Notes: a model not told the origin generated them from the sequence alone. DNA of 64,000 nt from Micromonospora siamensis (GCF_900090305.1 NZ_LT607751.1:6186120-6250119), one strand, 5' to 3'; numbered from the stretch's first letter, positions 41,953 to 51,515 are shown. Program-made: numbers and translations.

Positions 41953-44781
41953 TCAGGCGTGTTCGGCGGGGCGGGGGGTGGGGTGGGGGGTGGGTTGGCG
42001 GGGGAAGGGGCGGGTGACCGCGAAGCGGCCGGAGGTGACCGCGAGGTCGGGGTGCTCGACCGCCAGGGCCAGCGCCGCGGCCTCCTCCAGGCCCAGCTCA
42101 CCGCCCTCGGCGTACGCCGCGTCGAAGGCCGCGTCGCCGAGCATCCGGCGCAGCTCCGCCTGCCGCGCCGACCAGTACGCGCCGTACAGCCCCGGGGTGG
42201 AACGCATGCTCGCCCGGACCGCCTGGGCGGCGCCGAAGAGCCGGGCGGCGGTCAGCAGGTCACCGCTCGCCACGCACCGGACCGCGATCGCGTCGACCGT
42301 GTCGCAGGCCCGCCCGTGGTAGCCGTGGCTCATCCGCGACCGCAGCGCCACCGCCAGGTGCTCGTGCGCCGCCACCAGGTCACCCCGGGCCAGCGCCACC
42401 ATGCCGAGCAGCATGTCCACCGAGCGGCGTCCCCGCTCCACCGGGCGGGCCGCCTCCACCGGCCGGGCCGCGCCGAGCAGCTCCGCCGCCTCGTCCAGGG
42501 CGCCCCGCCGCCAGAGCAGCTCGGCCAGGTTGAACACGGCGAACAGGGCGTCGGAGTGGACGTCCTGCTCGGCCGCCCAGTCGATGACCTCCCGGCAGAC
42601 CCGCTCGGCCTCGGCCAGCTGCCCCAGGTCGATCAGGGGGGCGGCCCGGCCGGCCAGCACCCGGGCCAGCAGACCTCTGTCGCCGGCCTGGCGGGCGGCC
42701 GCCTCCGCGCGTTGGGAGAAGCGCAGCTCCTCGGCGAACTCCCCGTCGGCCCCGGCGTGCAACGAGTGCATGTGGTACGCCGCCGCCAGCTCGGCCTCCG
42801 GGATCTCCTCGCCGTTCTCGGCGATCCGGCCGTAGAGCCGGAACAACCACAGCCGCCCCTCCCGGGCCAGCCCGCGCTCCCGCCACCAGTGGTCCAGCCC
42901 GCCGGCCAGCCGCAGCCCGGCCCGGGCGCTGCCCCCGGTCGCGCACCAGCGCAGCGCCGCCCGCAGCTCGTCGGCGAGCGGGTCCAGCGCGTACAGCGAC
43001 AGCGTCACCGGGCGACCGTCCGGGCCCAGGTGGGCGCGTTCCAGCGCGTGGGTGGACCAGGCGACGTGCCTCTCCCGAGCCGCCTGCTCCTCACCGGCCT
43101 CGGCCAGCCGGCGGCCGGCGTACGCCCGGATCGGGTCGAGCATCCGGTAGGTGCTGCCCGAGGCGCGCGGCTCGGCCAGCACCATCGACTTGTCGACCAG
43201 GACGGAGAGCGCGTCGAGCGGGTCCTCGCCGAGCAGCCACTCCACGGTGGACAGCTCGACCGGGCCGGCGAAGACCGCCATCCAGCGCAGCAGCCGGGAC
43301 GCGCGCGGCCCGAGTGTCCGGTACGACCAGGTGACCGTGGCCTGCATGGTGAGGTGCCGTTCGGTGGCCGAACGCTGCACCGCCCGGTGCGCCGGCGTGG
43401 GTGGCGTGGTGCCCACCGCGGCGGCGGCCAGGTCGACGGTGTCCTGCTGGTTACCGGTGTACCCGTTCTCCGCCGGCGGCGGCTCCGGCGTGTCCCGGCC
43501 GGCGTCCAGGGTGCCGAGCACGTCGTCGAGGCGGGCGGCGAGCTGACCCACCGAGAGCACCCGCAGCCGCGCGGCGGCCAGCTCGATGGCGAGCGGCACC
43601 CCGTCCAGCCGGCGTACCACCCGGCGCAGGTCGGCCTGCTCGGCCTGGTCCGGCCGGCGACCACCCCGGGCGGCGGACGTGCGGTCCAGCAGCAGCGCCA
43701 CCGCGTCGCTCTCCCGGCCACCGGGCCCGGGCTCGACCGCCAGCGGCGGGATCCGCCACACCACCTCACCGGGCAGCCCGAACGACTCCCGGGTGGTGGC
43801 GAGCACCCGCACGCCCCGGCCGCCGGCCAGCAGCCGGGAGATCACCTCACCGGAGGCGGCCGGCTGGGCGTCGCAGGTGTCCAGCAGGATCAGCATCCGG
43901 CGGGCGGCGGCGTACTCGACCAGGGTGTCCACCATCGGCCGCCCCGGCTCCGGACGCAGCCCGAGCACGGCGGCCACCGCGAACGCCACCAGGCCGGGAT
44001 CGGTCACCGTGGCGACGTCGACGAACCACACCCCGTCCGGGTACGCCTCGACCACGCTGGAGGCGAGCTCCACGGCGAGCCGGGTCTTCCCGGTGCCGCC
44101 CGCGCCGAGCACGGTCACCAGCCGGTGCATCTCGACAAGCGCCCGCAGCTCGACCCGCTCGGTCTGCCGCCCGACGAACGAGGTGACCTGGGTGGGCAGG
44201 TTGTGCGCCACCGCGTCGGCCGTACGCGGACGCGGGAACTGCCGCTCCAGGCCGGGCGCGACCAGTTGGAACAGTCGTTCCCGGTCGTCGAAGCCGCGCA
44301 GCCGGTGCAGCCCCAGGTCCAGCAGGGACGCCCCGGCGGGCAACGGGTCGGCGTGCCGCGCGGTGGCCGCCGAACAGAGCACCTGGCCACCGTGGGCGGC
44401 CGCCGCGACCCGGGCCGCCCGGTGCACCTCGGGACTGGCGTACTCGCCGTCGCGCGGCTCCGCCCAGCCGGTGTGCAGGCCCATCCGCACCCGGGGGGCG
44501 GCGTCCGGGGTCGGCCAGTCGTGGTCGGCCAGCGCCCGCTGACCGGTCAGGCAGGCGGTCAGCGCGGCGGAGGCGTCGGGGAAGGCGAGGAAGAAGGAGT
44601 CCCCCTCGGTCAGCAGCTCGGCGCCGCCGGTGGCGGCCAGCGTCCGGCGCAGCAGCCGGCGGTGCTCGGCCAGCACCGGCGGGTAGTTCGTGCCGAGCAG
44701 CTGGGCCAACCGCGTCGAACCCTCGATGTCGGTGAACACGAAGGTCACCCACCCGCTCGGCAGGTGGATCCGTGGCGACAT
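41953..44781 (-). CDS. Class III cyclase-like domain fused to an NB-ARC/AfsR-type ATPase and TPR-like helical region
   Basis: A 942-residue soluble signalling protein. The N-terminal 180 residues are a class III nucleotide cyclase homology domain: VTFVFTDIEGSTRLAQLLG (metal Asp), LTEGDSFFLAFPD (second Asp) and ASPEVHRAARVAAAAHGGQ, where the usual Asn is His but the Arg is kept. The ATPase has Walker A GAGGTGKTRLAVELA and Walker B MLILLDTCDAQPA. The last 450 residues are helical and repeat-like. There is no C-terminal DNA-binding domain, unlike LuxR/LAL regulators. Start ATG 44781 has GGAGG nine bases upstream. Target unknown. Confidence 0.88.
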   Translation of the reverse strand: MSPRIHLPSGWVTFVFTDIEGSTRLAQLLGTNYPPVLAEHRRLLRRTLAATGGAELLTEGDSFFLAFPDASAALTACLTGQRALADHDWPTPDAAPRVRMGLHTGWAEPRDGEYASPEVHRAARVAAAAHGGQVLCSAATARHADPLPAGASLLDLGLHRLRGFDDRERLFQLVAPGLERQFPRPRTADAVAHNLPTQVTSFVGRQTERVELRALVEMHRLVTVLGAGGTGKTRLAVELASSVVEAYPDGVWFVDVATVTDPGLVAFAVAAVLGLRPEPGRPMVDTLVEYAAARRMLILLDTCDAQPAASGEVISRLLAGGRGVRVLATTRESFGLPGEVVWRIPPLAVEPGPGGRESDAVALLLDRTSAARGGRRPDQAEQADLRRVVRRLDGVPLAIELAAARLRVLSVGQLAARLDDVLGTLDAGRDTPEPPPAENGYTGNQQDTVDLAAAAVGTTPPTPAHRAVQRSATERHLTMQATVTWSYRTLGPRASRLLRWMAVFAGPVELSTVEWLLGEDPLDALSVLVDKSMVLAEPRASGSTYRMLDPIRAYAGRRLAEAGEEQAARERHVAWSTHALERAHLGPDGRPVTLSLYALDPLADELRAALRWCATGGSARAGLRLAGGLDHWWRERGLAREGRLWLFRLYGRIAENGEEIPEAELAAAYHMHSLHAGADGEFAEELRFSQRAEAAARQAGDRGLLARVLAGRAAPLIDLGQLAEAERVCREVIDWAAEQDVHSDALFAVFNLAELLWRRGALDEAAELLGAARPVEAARPVERGRRSVDMLLGMVALARGDLVAAHEHLAVALRSRMSHGYHGRACDTVDAIAVRCVASGDLLTAARLFGAAQAVRASMRSTPGLYGAYWSARQAELRRMLGDAAFDAAYAEGGELGLEEAAALALAVEHPDLAVTSGRFAVTRPFPRQPTPHPTPRPAEHA

Positions 44782-44920
44782 GCGTGGAACCTCCGCCCCT
44801 GACATCGGGTCAATGCTGCCCTATGTGCACGCCGTCACACATCGTGAGAACGGTCGGGTGCGCCCCCGCCCCACGGCCCCACCGGCCCCGACCTGGGCCG
44901 GAGCCTCAGCCGGGCCGCGT

Positions 44921-45133
44921 TCAGCAACCGCAGGCGCCACCGCAGCAACCGCCGCCGGCGGCGGGCGCGGACGGGCCGGAGCCGCCCCGACCGGTGACCG
45001 CCACCGCGGAGAGCAGCTTGACCGTGTCGCCGTGCCCCTGCGGGCAGGGCGCCGGGGTGCCGGCCTCGGCCATCGGCCGGTTGACCTCGAAGGTGTCGCC
45101 GCAGGCGCGGCAGCGGAACTCGTACCGGGGCAT
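44921..45133 (-). CDS. FmdB-type zinc-ribbon protein
   Basis: A 70-residue protein with a zinc ribbon of the FmdB/CxxC family: MPRYEFRCRACGDTFEVNRP with C-R-A-C, then PAPCPQGHGDTVKLLSAVAV with a C-x3-H pair where many have C-x2-C. The tail is Gly/Cys-rich (GGGCCGGACGC). The role is unknown; relatives are often annotated as putative regulatory proteins. The ATG at 45133 has TACCCT (45140-45145) ending six bases upstream and no ribosome site, so a leaderless mRNA is likely. It is divergent from the transglycosylase gene. Confidence 0.88.
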   Translation of the reverse strand: MPRYEFRCRACGDTFEVNRPMAEAGTPAPCPQGHGDTVKLLSAVAVTGRGGSGPSAPAAGGGCCGGACGC

Positions 45134-45189
45134 GTGTCCAGGGTACGACCGGTCCTGACGGCGGCGGAGACATGGGTGATACTCGACGG

Positions 45190-46647
45190 GTGGCGGACGG
45201 CGAGGAGCGATCGACGGTACGGCCCCTGCGACCGGCCGCGCCGCCCGACGGGCCGCTCGCCGGCTCCGGCGCGGCACCCGACCCGACGTCCCTGCCCCGA
45301 CCCCGTCGCCCCTGGTCGAAGCCCCCGGCGGCCGAAGCCGAGGGGGCCGATGCGGCAGAGCCCGCCGCCGCGGAGCGGACGTCCTCCACGGAGCGGACGT
45401 CCATCGAGGGGCAGCCTGCCGTCGCGGAGAAGCCCGCCATCGAGGGCGCCGCGAAGCCCGCCACCGGAAACGAGTCGACCGCCGACGAACAGGCCGCCGA
45501 CGACGTCGATCCGGCCGGTGAGGTGGCGAAGGTCGTCGCGGTCGCCCCGGCGGCCACCCGACGCCGTCGGGTGCCGTTCGCGCACGCGGTGCGCACCCGT
45601 CCGCCCGGCCGCCTGGTGGCCAGCGCGTCCCGGGCCACCCGCGACTGGTCCCGCCGGCCGGCGGGCCGGCTGGCCCTCTCCGGGCTCTTCCTGCTCGGCC
45701 TGGTCGCCGCGACGGCGGCGGCGGGCGCGATCGTGGTCCCGGCGACCGCCGGTGATCCACGCCCGGTGGCGGTGGACGCGACGTCGGCGGCGCCGGGTTC
45801 CGGCGTACCCCAGGAAGGGGTCCTGCCCGGCCTGCCGGCACCCTCGGGAGCCGCCGTGTCCCCGGCGTGGCCCGCCCCCACCGGGCCCGGCCTGCCCGGC
45901 CTCACCCCGCTCCCCGACGCCACGGCACTGCCCGGCGCGACGGCACTGCCCGGCGCCACCGCACTGCCGGGCGCGACGGCGCTGCCCGGTGCGACCGTGT
46001 TCCCCGGCGCGACCGCGCTGCCCGGCGCGACGGCACCGCCGGGCGCCACGCCCAGCGTGGGCGCGCGGCCGGGCCGGCCGGCGGACGCCCTGGCCGACTG
46101 GGCCCGGCTCACCGGCATCCGCGTCGGCATCTCGCCGGTGGCCGTGCAGGCGTACGGCTACGCGGAACTGGTGCTGGCCCAGACGCACCGCAGCTGCCAG
46201 CTGAGCTGGACCACGCTCGCCGCGATCGGGTACGTCGAGTCCCGGCACGGCCAGGCCAACGGCGCCACCCTGCAACCGGACGGCCGGGCGGTCCCCGAGA
46301 TCGTCGGGGACCCCCTCGACGGAAAGGGCGGGCGCTCGCTGATCCGCGACACCGACCGGGGCGTGATCGACGGCGACCCCGTCTACGACCGCGCCCTCGG
46401 GCCGATGCAGTTCATCCCCACCACCTGGCAGCAGGTGGGCGCGGACGCCGACAACGACGGCAAGGTGGACCCGCACGACCTCGACGACGCGGCCCTGGCC
46501 GCCGGCCGTTACCTCTGCCAGGGCGGCCGGAACATGACCATCGCCGGCGACTGGTGGGGGGCGATCCTGTCCTACAACGACGTGCGCCGGTACGCCCAGG
46601 ACGTCTACGACAAGGCCAACGAATACGGACTGGCCAGCCGTACGTGA
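45190..46647 (+). CDS. Membrane-anchored lytic transglycosylase-like protein with hexapeptide repeats
   Basis: About 485 residues. A long charged, disordered cytoplasmic part (1-155) precedes one membrane helix (LALSGLFLLGLVAATAAAGAI). Outside is a Pro/Ala/Gly-rich stalk with about eight ALPGAT-type hexapeptide repeats, and then a transglycosylase domain: WTTLAAIGYVESRHG with the catalytic Glu, ALGPMQFIPTTWQ, DADNDGKVDPHDLDDA and GAILSYNDVRRYAQDV. It should cleave peptidoglycan. Start GTG 45190 has GATACT ending six bases upstream; ATG 45172 is an alternative. The stalk repeats are 18 bases each at DNA level. Confidence 0.88.
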   Translation: MADGEERSTVRPLRPAAPPDGPLAGSGAAPDPTSLPRPRRPWSKPPAAEAEGADAAEPAAAERTSSTERTSIEGQPAVAEKPAIEGAAKPATGNESTADEQAADDVDPAGEVAKVVAVAPAATRRRRVPFAHAVRTRPPGRLVASASRATRDWSRRPAGRLALSGLFLLGLVAATAAAGAIVVPATAGDPRPVAVDATSAAPGSGVPQEGVLPGLPAPSGAAVSPAWPAPTGPGLPGLTPLPDATALPGATALPGATALPGATALPGATVFPGATALPGATAPPGATPSVGARPGRPADALADWARLTGIRVGISPVAVQAYGYAELVLAQTHRSCQLSWTTLAAIGYVESRHGQANGATLQPDGRAVPEIVGDPLDGKGGRSLIRDTDRGVIDGDPVYDRALGPMQFIPTTWQQVGADADNDGKVDPHDLDDAALAAGRYLCQGGRNMTIAGDWWGAILSYNDVRRYAQDVYDKANEYGLASRT

Positions 46648-46719
46648 CGTGATCGTCCGCATACATTGGAGAACTGGACACTTCCCCCGGGCTGCCGTTG
46701 ACGGCAAGCTAGACGGGTG

Positions 46720-47739
46720 ATGGTGCGCGAGTGGGATCCCAGGACGGCGTCGTCCGACGAGATCACGTCGTTGCTGGGCACGCTGAACGCGGTCCTCGCG
46801 GCCGACCTCCCGCAGGACCCTCCCTGGCGGGAGAGTTCCCTGCGCGAATATCTCTCCGAGGTGATGCCCGGCGAACGGCGGATCTCCTGGATCGCCCAGA
46901 CCGAGCCGGGCGACGACGGGACGCCCGGCGACGTCCTCGGGCACGTCCAGGTGCTGCTGCTGGGCGGCATCGGCGTGCTGGAGGTGCTGGTGCACCCGTC
47001 GGCGCGGCGCACCGGGCTGGGCCGCACGCTGGTCCGGCTGGCCGCCCGCCGGGTCTGGGACGAGGGCTTCCAGTCGATCGGCGTGGAGGTGGTCGGCGAC
47101 ACCCCGGCCGTCGGGTTCTACGAGTCGCTCGGCTTCACCCGGGAATACGTGGAGACCCGCAGCGTGCTCGACCTGACCACGGTGGAGTGGCCGGCGCTGG
47201 CCGAGATGGCCACCGGCGTCGGCGCGGGCTACCACCTCGAGTTCTGGCCCGGCGGCCCGCCGGAGGAGCTGATCGAGGCGTACGCGCGGGCCAAGGCGGA
47301 GGTGCGCGACGTCGACGACGGCGAACTGCGCCCCAGCTCGTACGACCCGCAGCGGCTGCGGGACAGCCTCGACACGCTGCACCGGCGCGGCATGAAGCCG
47401 TACATCGTGCTGGCCCTGCACGAGCAGTCGGGTGAGGTGGCCGGCCTGACCGAGGTGGTGGTGCCGGCGCAGCATCCGACCCGGGCCGACCAGTACGACA
47501 CCATCGTCGTGCAGGACCACCGCGGCTACGGCATCGACCGGGCGATCAAGGCACGGATGCTGATGGAGCTGCGTTCGGCCGAGCCGGGCCTGGTCGAGGT
47601 GCAGACCTGGAACGCGCAGGCCAACGAGGCGATGTTGAAGGTCAACGCCGAGCTGGGTTACCGACCCGACCGGGACTGGTGCGAATACAGCGTGGACGTC
47701 GCCGAGCTGGTGCACCGGCTGGAGGGTGCCGCACCCTGA
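46720..47739 (+). CDS. Tandem GNAT acetyltransferase
   Basis: A 339-residue protein with two GNAT folds. The first (about 35-165) has GVLEVLVHPSARRTGLGRTLVRLAA, a good acetyl-CoA loop (R-x2-G-x-G), and GFYESLGFT. The second (about 190-330) has DTIVVQDHRGYGIDRAIKARML and then VQTWNAQANEAMLKVNAELGYR. Two-domain GNATs of this kind include mycothiol synthase, but the key match to MshD is not clear enough to name it; the substrate is unknown. The start is ATG 46720, with GTG 46717 directly before it. Confidence 0.88.
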   Translation: MVREWDPRTASSDEITSLLGTLNAVLAADLPQDPPWRESSLREYLSEVMPGERRISWIAQTEPGDDGTPGDVLGHVQVLLLGGIGVLEVLVHPSARRTGLGRTLVRLAARRVWDEGFQSIGVEVVGDTPAVGFYESLGFTREYVETRSVLDLTTVEWPALAEMATGVGAGYHLEFWPGGPPEELIEAYARAKAEVRDVDDGELRPSSYDPQRLRDSLDTLHRRGMKPYIVLALHEQSGEVAGLTEVVVPAQHPTRADQYDTIVVQDHRGYGIDRAIKARMLMELRSAEPGLVEVQTWNAQANEAMLKVNAELGYRPDRDWCEYSVDVAELVHRLEGAAP

Positions 47740-47886
47740 CCCGGCGCACGCCGTCCACAGAATCGGGCCGGTCGGTGACCGGTGGCTGACGGGTGGAATT
47801 CACCAAAGCGCTGCCCGGGGGATGGACGGCGGCCAGCAACTGCACTTAACGTGCGTTAGTTCACGTTCCCCCTTCGTGGAGGCCTC

Positions 47887-50800
47887 ATGCGCCCGCGCCG
47901 CAGATACGCCGCGCTCGCAACCGCCGCCGCCGTCACCCTTCCGGTGATCGGCGCGGCACCCGGCGTGGCAAGCGCCGCGCCCACCGACCTGTTCATCTCC
48001 GAGTACGTCGAGGGCTCGTCCAACAACAAGGCGATCGAGCTCTACAACGGCACCGGCGCCCCGGTCGACCTGGCCGCCGGCGGCTACCAGCTCCAGCTCT
48101 TCTTCAACGGCGCGACCACGTCGACGAACATCGCCCTGACCGGCACGGTGGCCGCCGGGGACGTCTTCGTCTTCGCCGCCTCCAGCGCCGCGCCGGCGAT
48201 CCTCGCCCAGGCCGACCAGACGTACGGCTCCTCGCTGTACAACGGCGACGACGCGATCGTGCTGCGCAAGGGCTCGACGGTGCTCGACTCGATCGGTCAG
48301 GTGGGCGTCGACCCGGGCACCGAGTGGGGCACCGGGCTCACCAGCACCGCCGACAACACGCTGCGCCGGCTGCCGACGATCAGCTCCGGCGACACCGACC
48401 CGTCGGACGCCTTCGACCCGGCCACCCAGTGGGCCGGCTTCGCCACCGACACCTTCGACGGGCTGGGCAACCACAGCGTCGACGGTGGCGGCCCGGTGGA
48501 CGCCCCGGCCGTGCTCACCTGCGGCGGCACCCTCACCCTGGAGGCGGGCGCCACGGCGACCCGGGAGGTGACCGCCACCGACGCCGACGACACCATCGTG
48601 GACCTGGCCGTCACCGCGGTCACCCCCGCCCCGGCCACCGGCTCGATCAGCCGTACCGCCCTCACCCCGGCCACCGCGGCCGGCGGCACCGCGACCGCGA
48701 CGCTCACCGCGGCCGGGCTCCCCGGCGGCGCGTACACGGTCACCGTGACCGCGACGGACGCCGACGGCGGCACCGCCACCTGCAACCTCACCGTGCAGGC
48801 CACCGCCGTGCTGACGGTCGGCGAGGTGCAGGGCGGCACCGGTGACGACGAGAACGGCGCCACGGACCGGTCGCCGCTCGCCCCGGCCAGCGGCAACGGC
48901 ACCAGCTCCACCCTGTACGACGTCCGCGGCGTGATCACCCAGAAGTCGCTCCTGCGCACCTCGGCCGGGGCCGACCAGTGGGGCTTCTACCTGCAGAGTC
49001 GCAAGGGCACCGAGGACGGCGACCCGCTGACCTCGGACGGCCTCTTCGTCTTCACCGGCTCGTTCAAGACCCTGATCGGCGGCTACGCGCCGACCGTCGG
49101 CGACGAGGTGGTGCTGCGCGGCCGGGTGTCGGAGTACTTCAACCAGACCCAGCTCTCCAGTGCGTCGCTGGTGCGCAAGCTGGACTCCGACCTCGACGTG
49201 GACACCGCCGTCCAGGTGGACACCGCCACCCCGTCGGCCGACGCGGCCGAGGTGGCCCGGTTCTGGGAGCGGCACGAGGGCGCCCTGGTGCGGGTCCGCG
49301 CGGGCAGCGGGACCACCGCGCCCCGGTACGTCTTCGCGTCCTCCCTCGACTCGGAGATCCAGGTGCTGGACCGGGAGGACCCGCTGATGAAGCGGACCGA
49401 CCCGTACGCCCGCCGGTCCTTCCGGGACGCCCACCCGCTGGACGACGTCCCGGGCCAGCTGTTCGACAACGGCAACCCGCAGCGGATCCTGATCGGCGCC
49501 GGCGGGGTCAAGGCCGCCGTCGGTGACAACGCGGCGCTGCTGCCGGCCGTCCGTACCTTCGACACGCTCACCGAGGACGCCGTCGGCGCCGTCGCGTACG
49601 GCTTCAGCAAGTACACGGTCCAGCCCACGGCGGTCTCCTTCGCCGCGGGCGCCGAGCCGGCGGCGAACAACCCGCCGCGGGCGGCGAACCGGGACCGGGA
49701 GGTCGCGGTGGGGACCTACAACGTGGAGAACCTGTACGACTACCGGGACGACCCGTTCGACGGCTGCGACTTCGACGGCAACTCCGGCTGCGCCGGGGTG
49801 AACCCGCCGTTCGACTACGTGCCGGCCGACGAGGCGGCGTACAACACCCGGCTCGGCAAGGAGGCGCGGCAGATCATCAACGACCTGCACAGCCCCGATC
49901 TGCTGATGATCCAGGAGGCCGAGGACCAGGACATCTGCTCGGTCGTCGACGGCGCGCTGACCTGCGGCGCCACCGACAACGCCGACGGCGCCCCGGACAC
50001 GGTCCAGGAACTCGCCCTCACCATCGCCGCCAACGGTGGCCCGGCCTACGCCGCGGCGTACGACCGGACCGGCGCGGACGCCCGGGGCATCACCTCGGCG
50101 TTCCTGTACCGTACCGACCGGCTGGCGCTGGCGGAGGCCACCGCCGGTGACCCGCTGCTCGGCGCCGCCCCCACCGTGCAGTACCGCGCGGCGGCGCTGC
50201 CGTCGAACACCGACGTGCAGAACCCGAAGGCACTCAACGCGGTGCTGCCCGCCGACGTGGTGGGCGACACGGACGGCAGGAACGTCTACACCCGGGCCCC
50301 GCAGGTCGGGAAGTTCACCGTGGCGGCGGCCCCGGGGAAGAGCGAGCACCTCACCCTCTGGGCGATCGCCAACCACTTCTCGTCCGGCCCGGACCGTCGG
50401 GTGGCGCAGCGGCGCGAGCAGGCCGCGTACGGAGCGGCCGTGATCCAGGCCATCGAGGCGAGCGAGCCGCAGGCCCGGGTGGTCTACGGCGGGGACCTGA
50501 ACGTCTACCCCCGCCCGGACGACCCGATCGCGACGGCCGAGAACCCGACCCCGTCGGACCAGCTCGCGCCGCTGTACTCCGCCGGAATGCACAACCTGTG
50601 GGACGACATCGTCGCGCAGGTGCCGGCGGCGGCGTACTCGTACACCTACCAGGGGCAGGCGCAGACGCTGGACAACGTGTTCGTCAACGACGAGCTGCAC
50701 GGTGACCTGGTGCAGGCCCGGGTGGCGCACATCAACTCCGACTACCCGGCCGACACCGACGGTCTCGGTGACCGGGGGGCCAGCGACCACGACCCGCAGG

Positions 50801-51153
50801 TCGCCCGGTTCCGTTCCCGGGCGTCGCTGAGCGTCGGCGACGTCACGGTGACCGAGGGCGACCAGGGCACGAAGCCGATGACCTTCACGGTGACGGTGTC
50901 CCGGCCGCTCTCCGAGCCGGCCACGATCTGCGCCGGCACGTACGGCACCTCTGCGCAGGCCGGCCAGGACTACGACGCGTACGTCGGTTGCAAGACCCTG
51001 GCCGCCGGCCAGACCTCGCTGACCTTCCCGGTGGCCATCCGCGGTGACCGGCGGGTCGAGCCCGACGAGAAGCTGACCCTGCTGGTGGCCGGTGTGCCCG
51101 GCCTCCAGCTGACCGACCCGCTCGCCGTGGGCACGATCGCCAACGACGACTGA
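47887..51153 (+). CDS. Large secreted nuclease (ExeM/NucH-like) with lamin-tail and Calx-beta domains
   Basis: Secreted DNA-degrading enzyme of 1088 residues. Signal peptide to about residue 31. A lamin-tail domain (about 33-165: LFISEYVEGSSNNKAIELYNGT) is followed by an Ig-like/DUF region, an OB-like DUF (about 315-440: LYDVRGVITQKS), then an endonuclease/exonuclease/phosphatase domain (about 605-960) with VGTYNVENLYDY, LLMIQEAEDQD, VVYGGDLNVYP and GASDHDPQVARF, which hold the catalytic Asn, Glu, Asp-Asn and Asp-His residues. A Calx-beta domain ends the protein (about 970-1085). ATG 47887 has GGAGG eight bases upstream. It probably cuts extracellular DNA. Confidence 0.93.
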   Translation: MRPRRRYAALATAAAVTLPVIGAAPGVASAAPTDLFISEYVEGSSNNKAIELYNGTGAPVDLAAGGYQLQLFFNGATTSTNIALTGTVAAGDVFVFAASSAAPAILAQADQTYGSSLYNGDDAIVLRKGSTVLDSIGQVGVDPGTEWGTGLTSTADNTLRRLPTISSGDTDPSDAFDPATQWAGFATDTFDGLGNHSVDGGGPVDAPAVLTCGGTLTLEAGATATREVTATDADDTIVDLAVTAVTPAPATGSISRTALTPATAAGGTATATLTAAGLPGGAYTVTVTATDADGGTATCNLTVQATAVLTVGEVQGGTGDDENGATDRSPLAPASGNGTSSTLYDVRGVITQKSLLRTSAGADQWGFYLQSRKGTEDGDPLTSDGLFVFTGSFKTLIGGYAPTVGDEVVLRGRVSEYFNQTQLSSASLVRKLDSDLDVDTAVQVDTATPSADAAEVARFWERHEGALVRVRAGSGTTAPRYVFASSLDSEIQVLDREDPLMKRTDPYARRSFRDAHPLDDVPGQLFDNGNPQRILIGAGGVKAAVGDNAALLPAVRTFDTLTEDAVGAVAYGFSKYTVQPTAVSFAAGAEPAANNPPRAANRDREVAVGTYNVENLYDYRDDPFDGCDFDGNSGCAGVNPPFDYVPADEAAYNTRLGKEARQIINDLHSPDLLMIQEAEDQDICSVVDGALTCGATDNADGAPDTVQELALTIAANGGPAYAAAYDRTGADARGITSAFLYRTDRLALAEATAGDPLLGAAPTVQYRAAALPSNTDVQNPKALNAVLPADVVGDTDGRNVYTRAPQVGKFTVAAAPGKSEHLTLWAIANHFSSGPDRRVAQRREQAAYGAAVIQAIEASEPQARVVYGGDLNVYPRPDDPIATAENPTPSDQLAPLYSAGMHNLWDDIVAQVPAAAYSYTYQGQAQTLDNVFVNDELHGDLVQARVAHINSDYPADTDGLGDRGASDHDPQVARFRSRASLSVGDVTVTEGDQGTKPMTFTVTVSRPLSEPATICAGTYGTSAQAGQDYDAYVGCKTLAAGQTSLTFPVAIRGDRRVEPDEKLTLLVAGVPGLQLTDPLAVGTIANDD

Positions 51154-51164
51154 CGGTCCCTTCC

Positions 51165-51210
51165 GACGGCGGCCCGTCGTCCAGCTCACCGGCTGGACGG
51201 CGGGCCGTCT
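51165..51210. terminator. Imperfect hairpin between the nuclease and the frameshifted small gene
   Basis: GACGGCGGCCCGTCGTCCAG and GCTGGACGGCGGGCCGTC pair with two small bulges across a five-base loop. The hairpin starts 12 bases after the nuclease stop, and its other end touches the stop of the convergent small gene, so it can end both transcripts. Confidence 0.65.
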
Positions 51211-51399
51211 CAGTGGTCCCACCGGCGTGGGTCGGGTGGGCGGGGCACGGAGCGGTACTTCGCCACCCGCACCTCCCACTGGCTGAGCCGGCGGCGCGCC
51301 TCCCGGTCGGCCGGACAGCGGTTCGTCGGGGCCCGGTCCGGCGAGGGCGGGACCGGTGGGTCCGTCGCCGCTCGGGCCGGAATCGGAGGTCGAACTCAT
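51210..51399 (-). pseudogene. Small conserved-looking gene broken by one frameshift
   Basis: From ATG 51399 the frame reads MSSTSDSGPSGDG and PDEPLS; a different frame from about 51310 on reads DREARRRLSQWEVRVAKY and SVPRPPDPRRWDH before a TGA at 51210. The second part looks strongly protein-like and cannot start by itself, as a stop lies upstream and no good start codon follows. The two join if one extra base near 51310 is removed, to give a 62-residue protein. So either the gene carries a frameshift or the sequence has an error. The family is not recognised; it looks like a small soluble actinobacterial protein. Confidence 0.6.
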
Positions 51400-51440
51400 G
51401 CCGCCGACCATGCCCGCAGCGCCCCCGGACCGGCAATCCC

Positions 51441-51478
51441 TGTGGACAACGCTGTGGACAACGGGTCGTACATCCACA
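51441..51478. promoter_or_regulatory. Two tandem DnaA-box-like 9-mers, with a possible third
   Basis: TGTGGACAA occurs at 51441-51449 and 51453-51461, both matching on the minus strand the high-GC actinobacterial DnaA box TTGTCCACA exactly, 12 bases apart. A weaker TCCACA lies at 51473-51478 in the other orientation. They sit upstream of the frameshifted small gene, not near dnaA. Two or three boxes are too few for an origin; DnaA-controlled regulation or chance are possible. Confidence 0.45.
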
Positions 51479-51515
51479 GCCCCGGAGCCCCGCCGACCCC
51501 GCCACGTCTCCCGCC

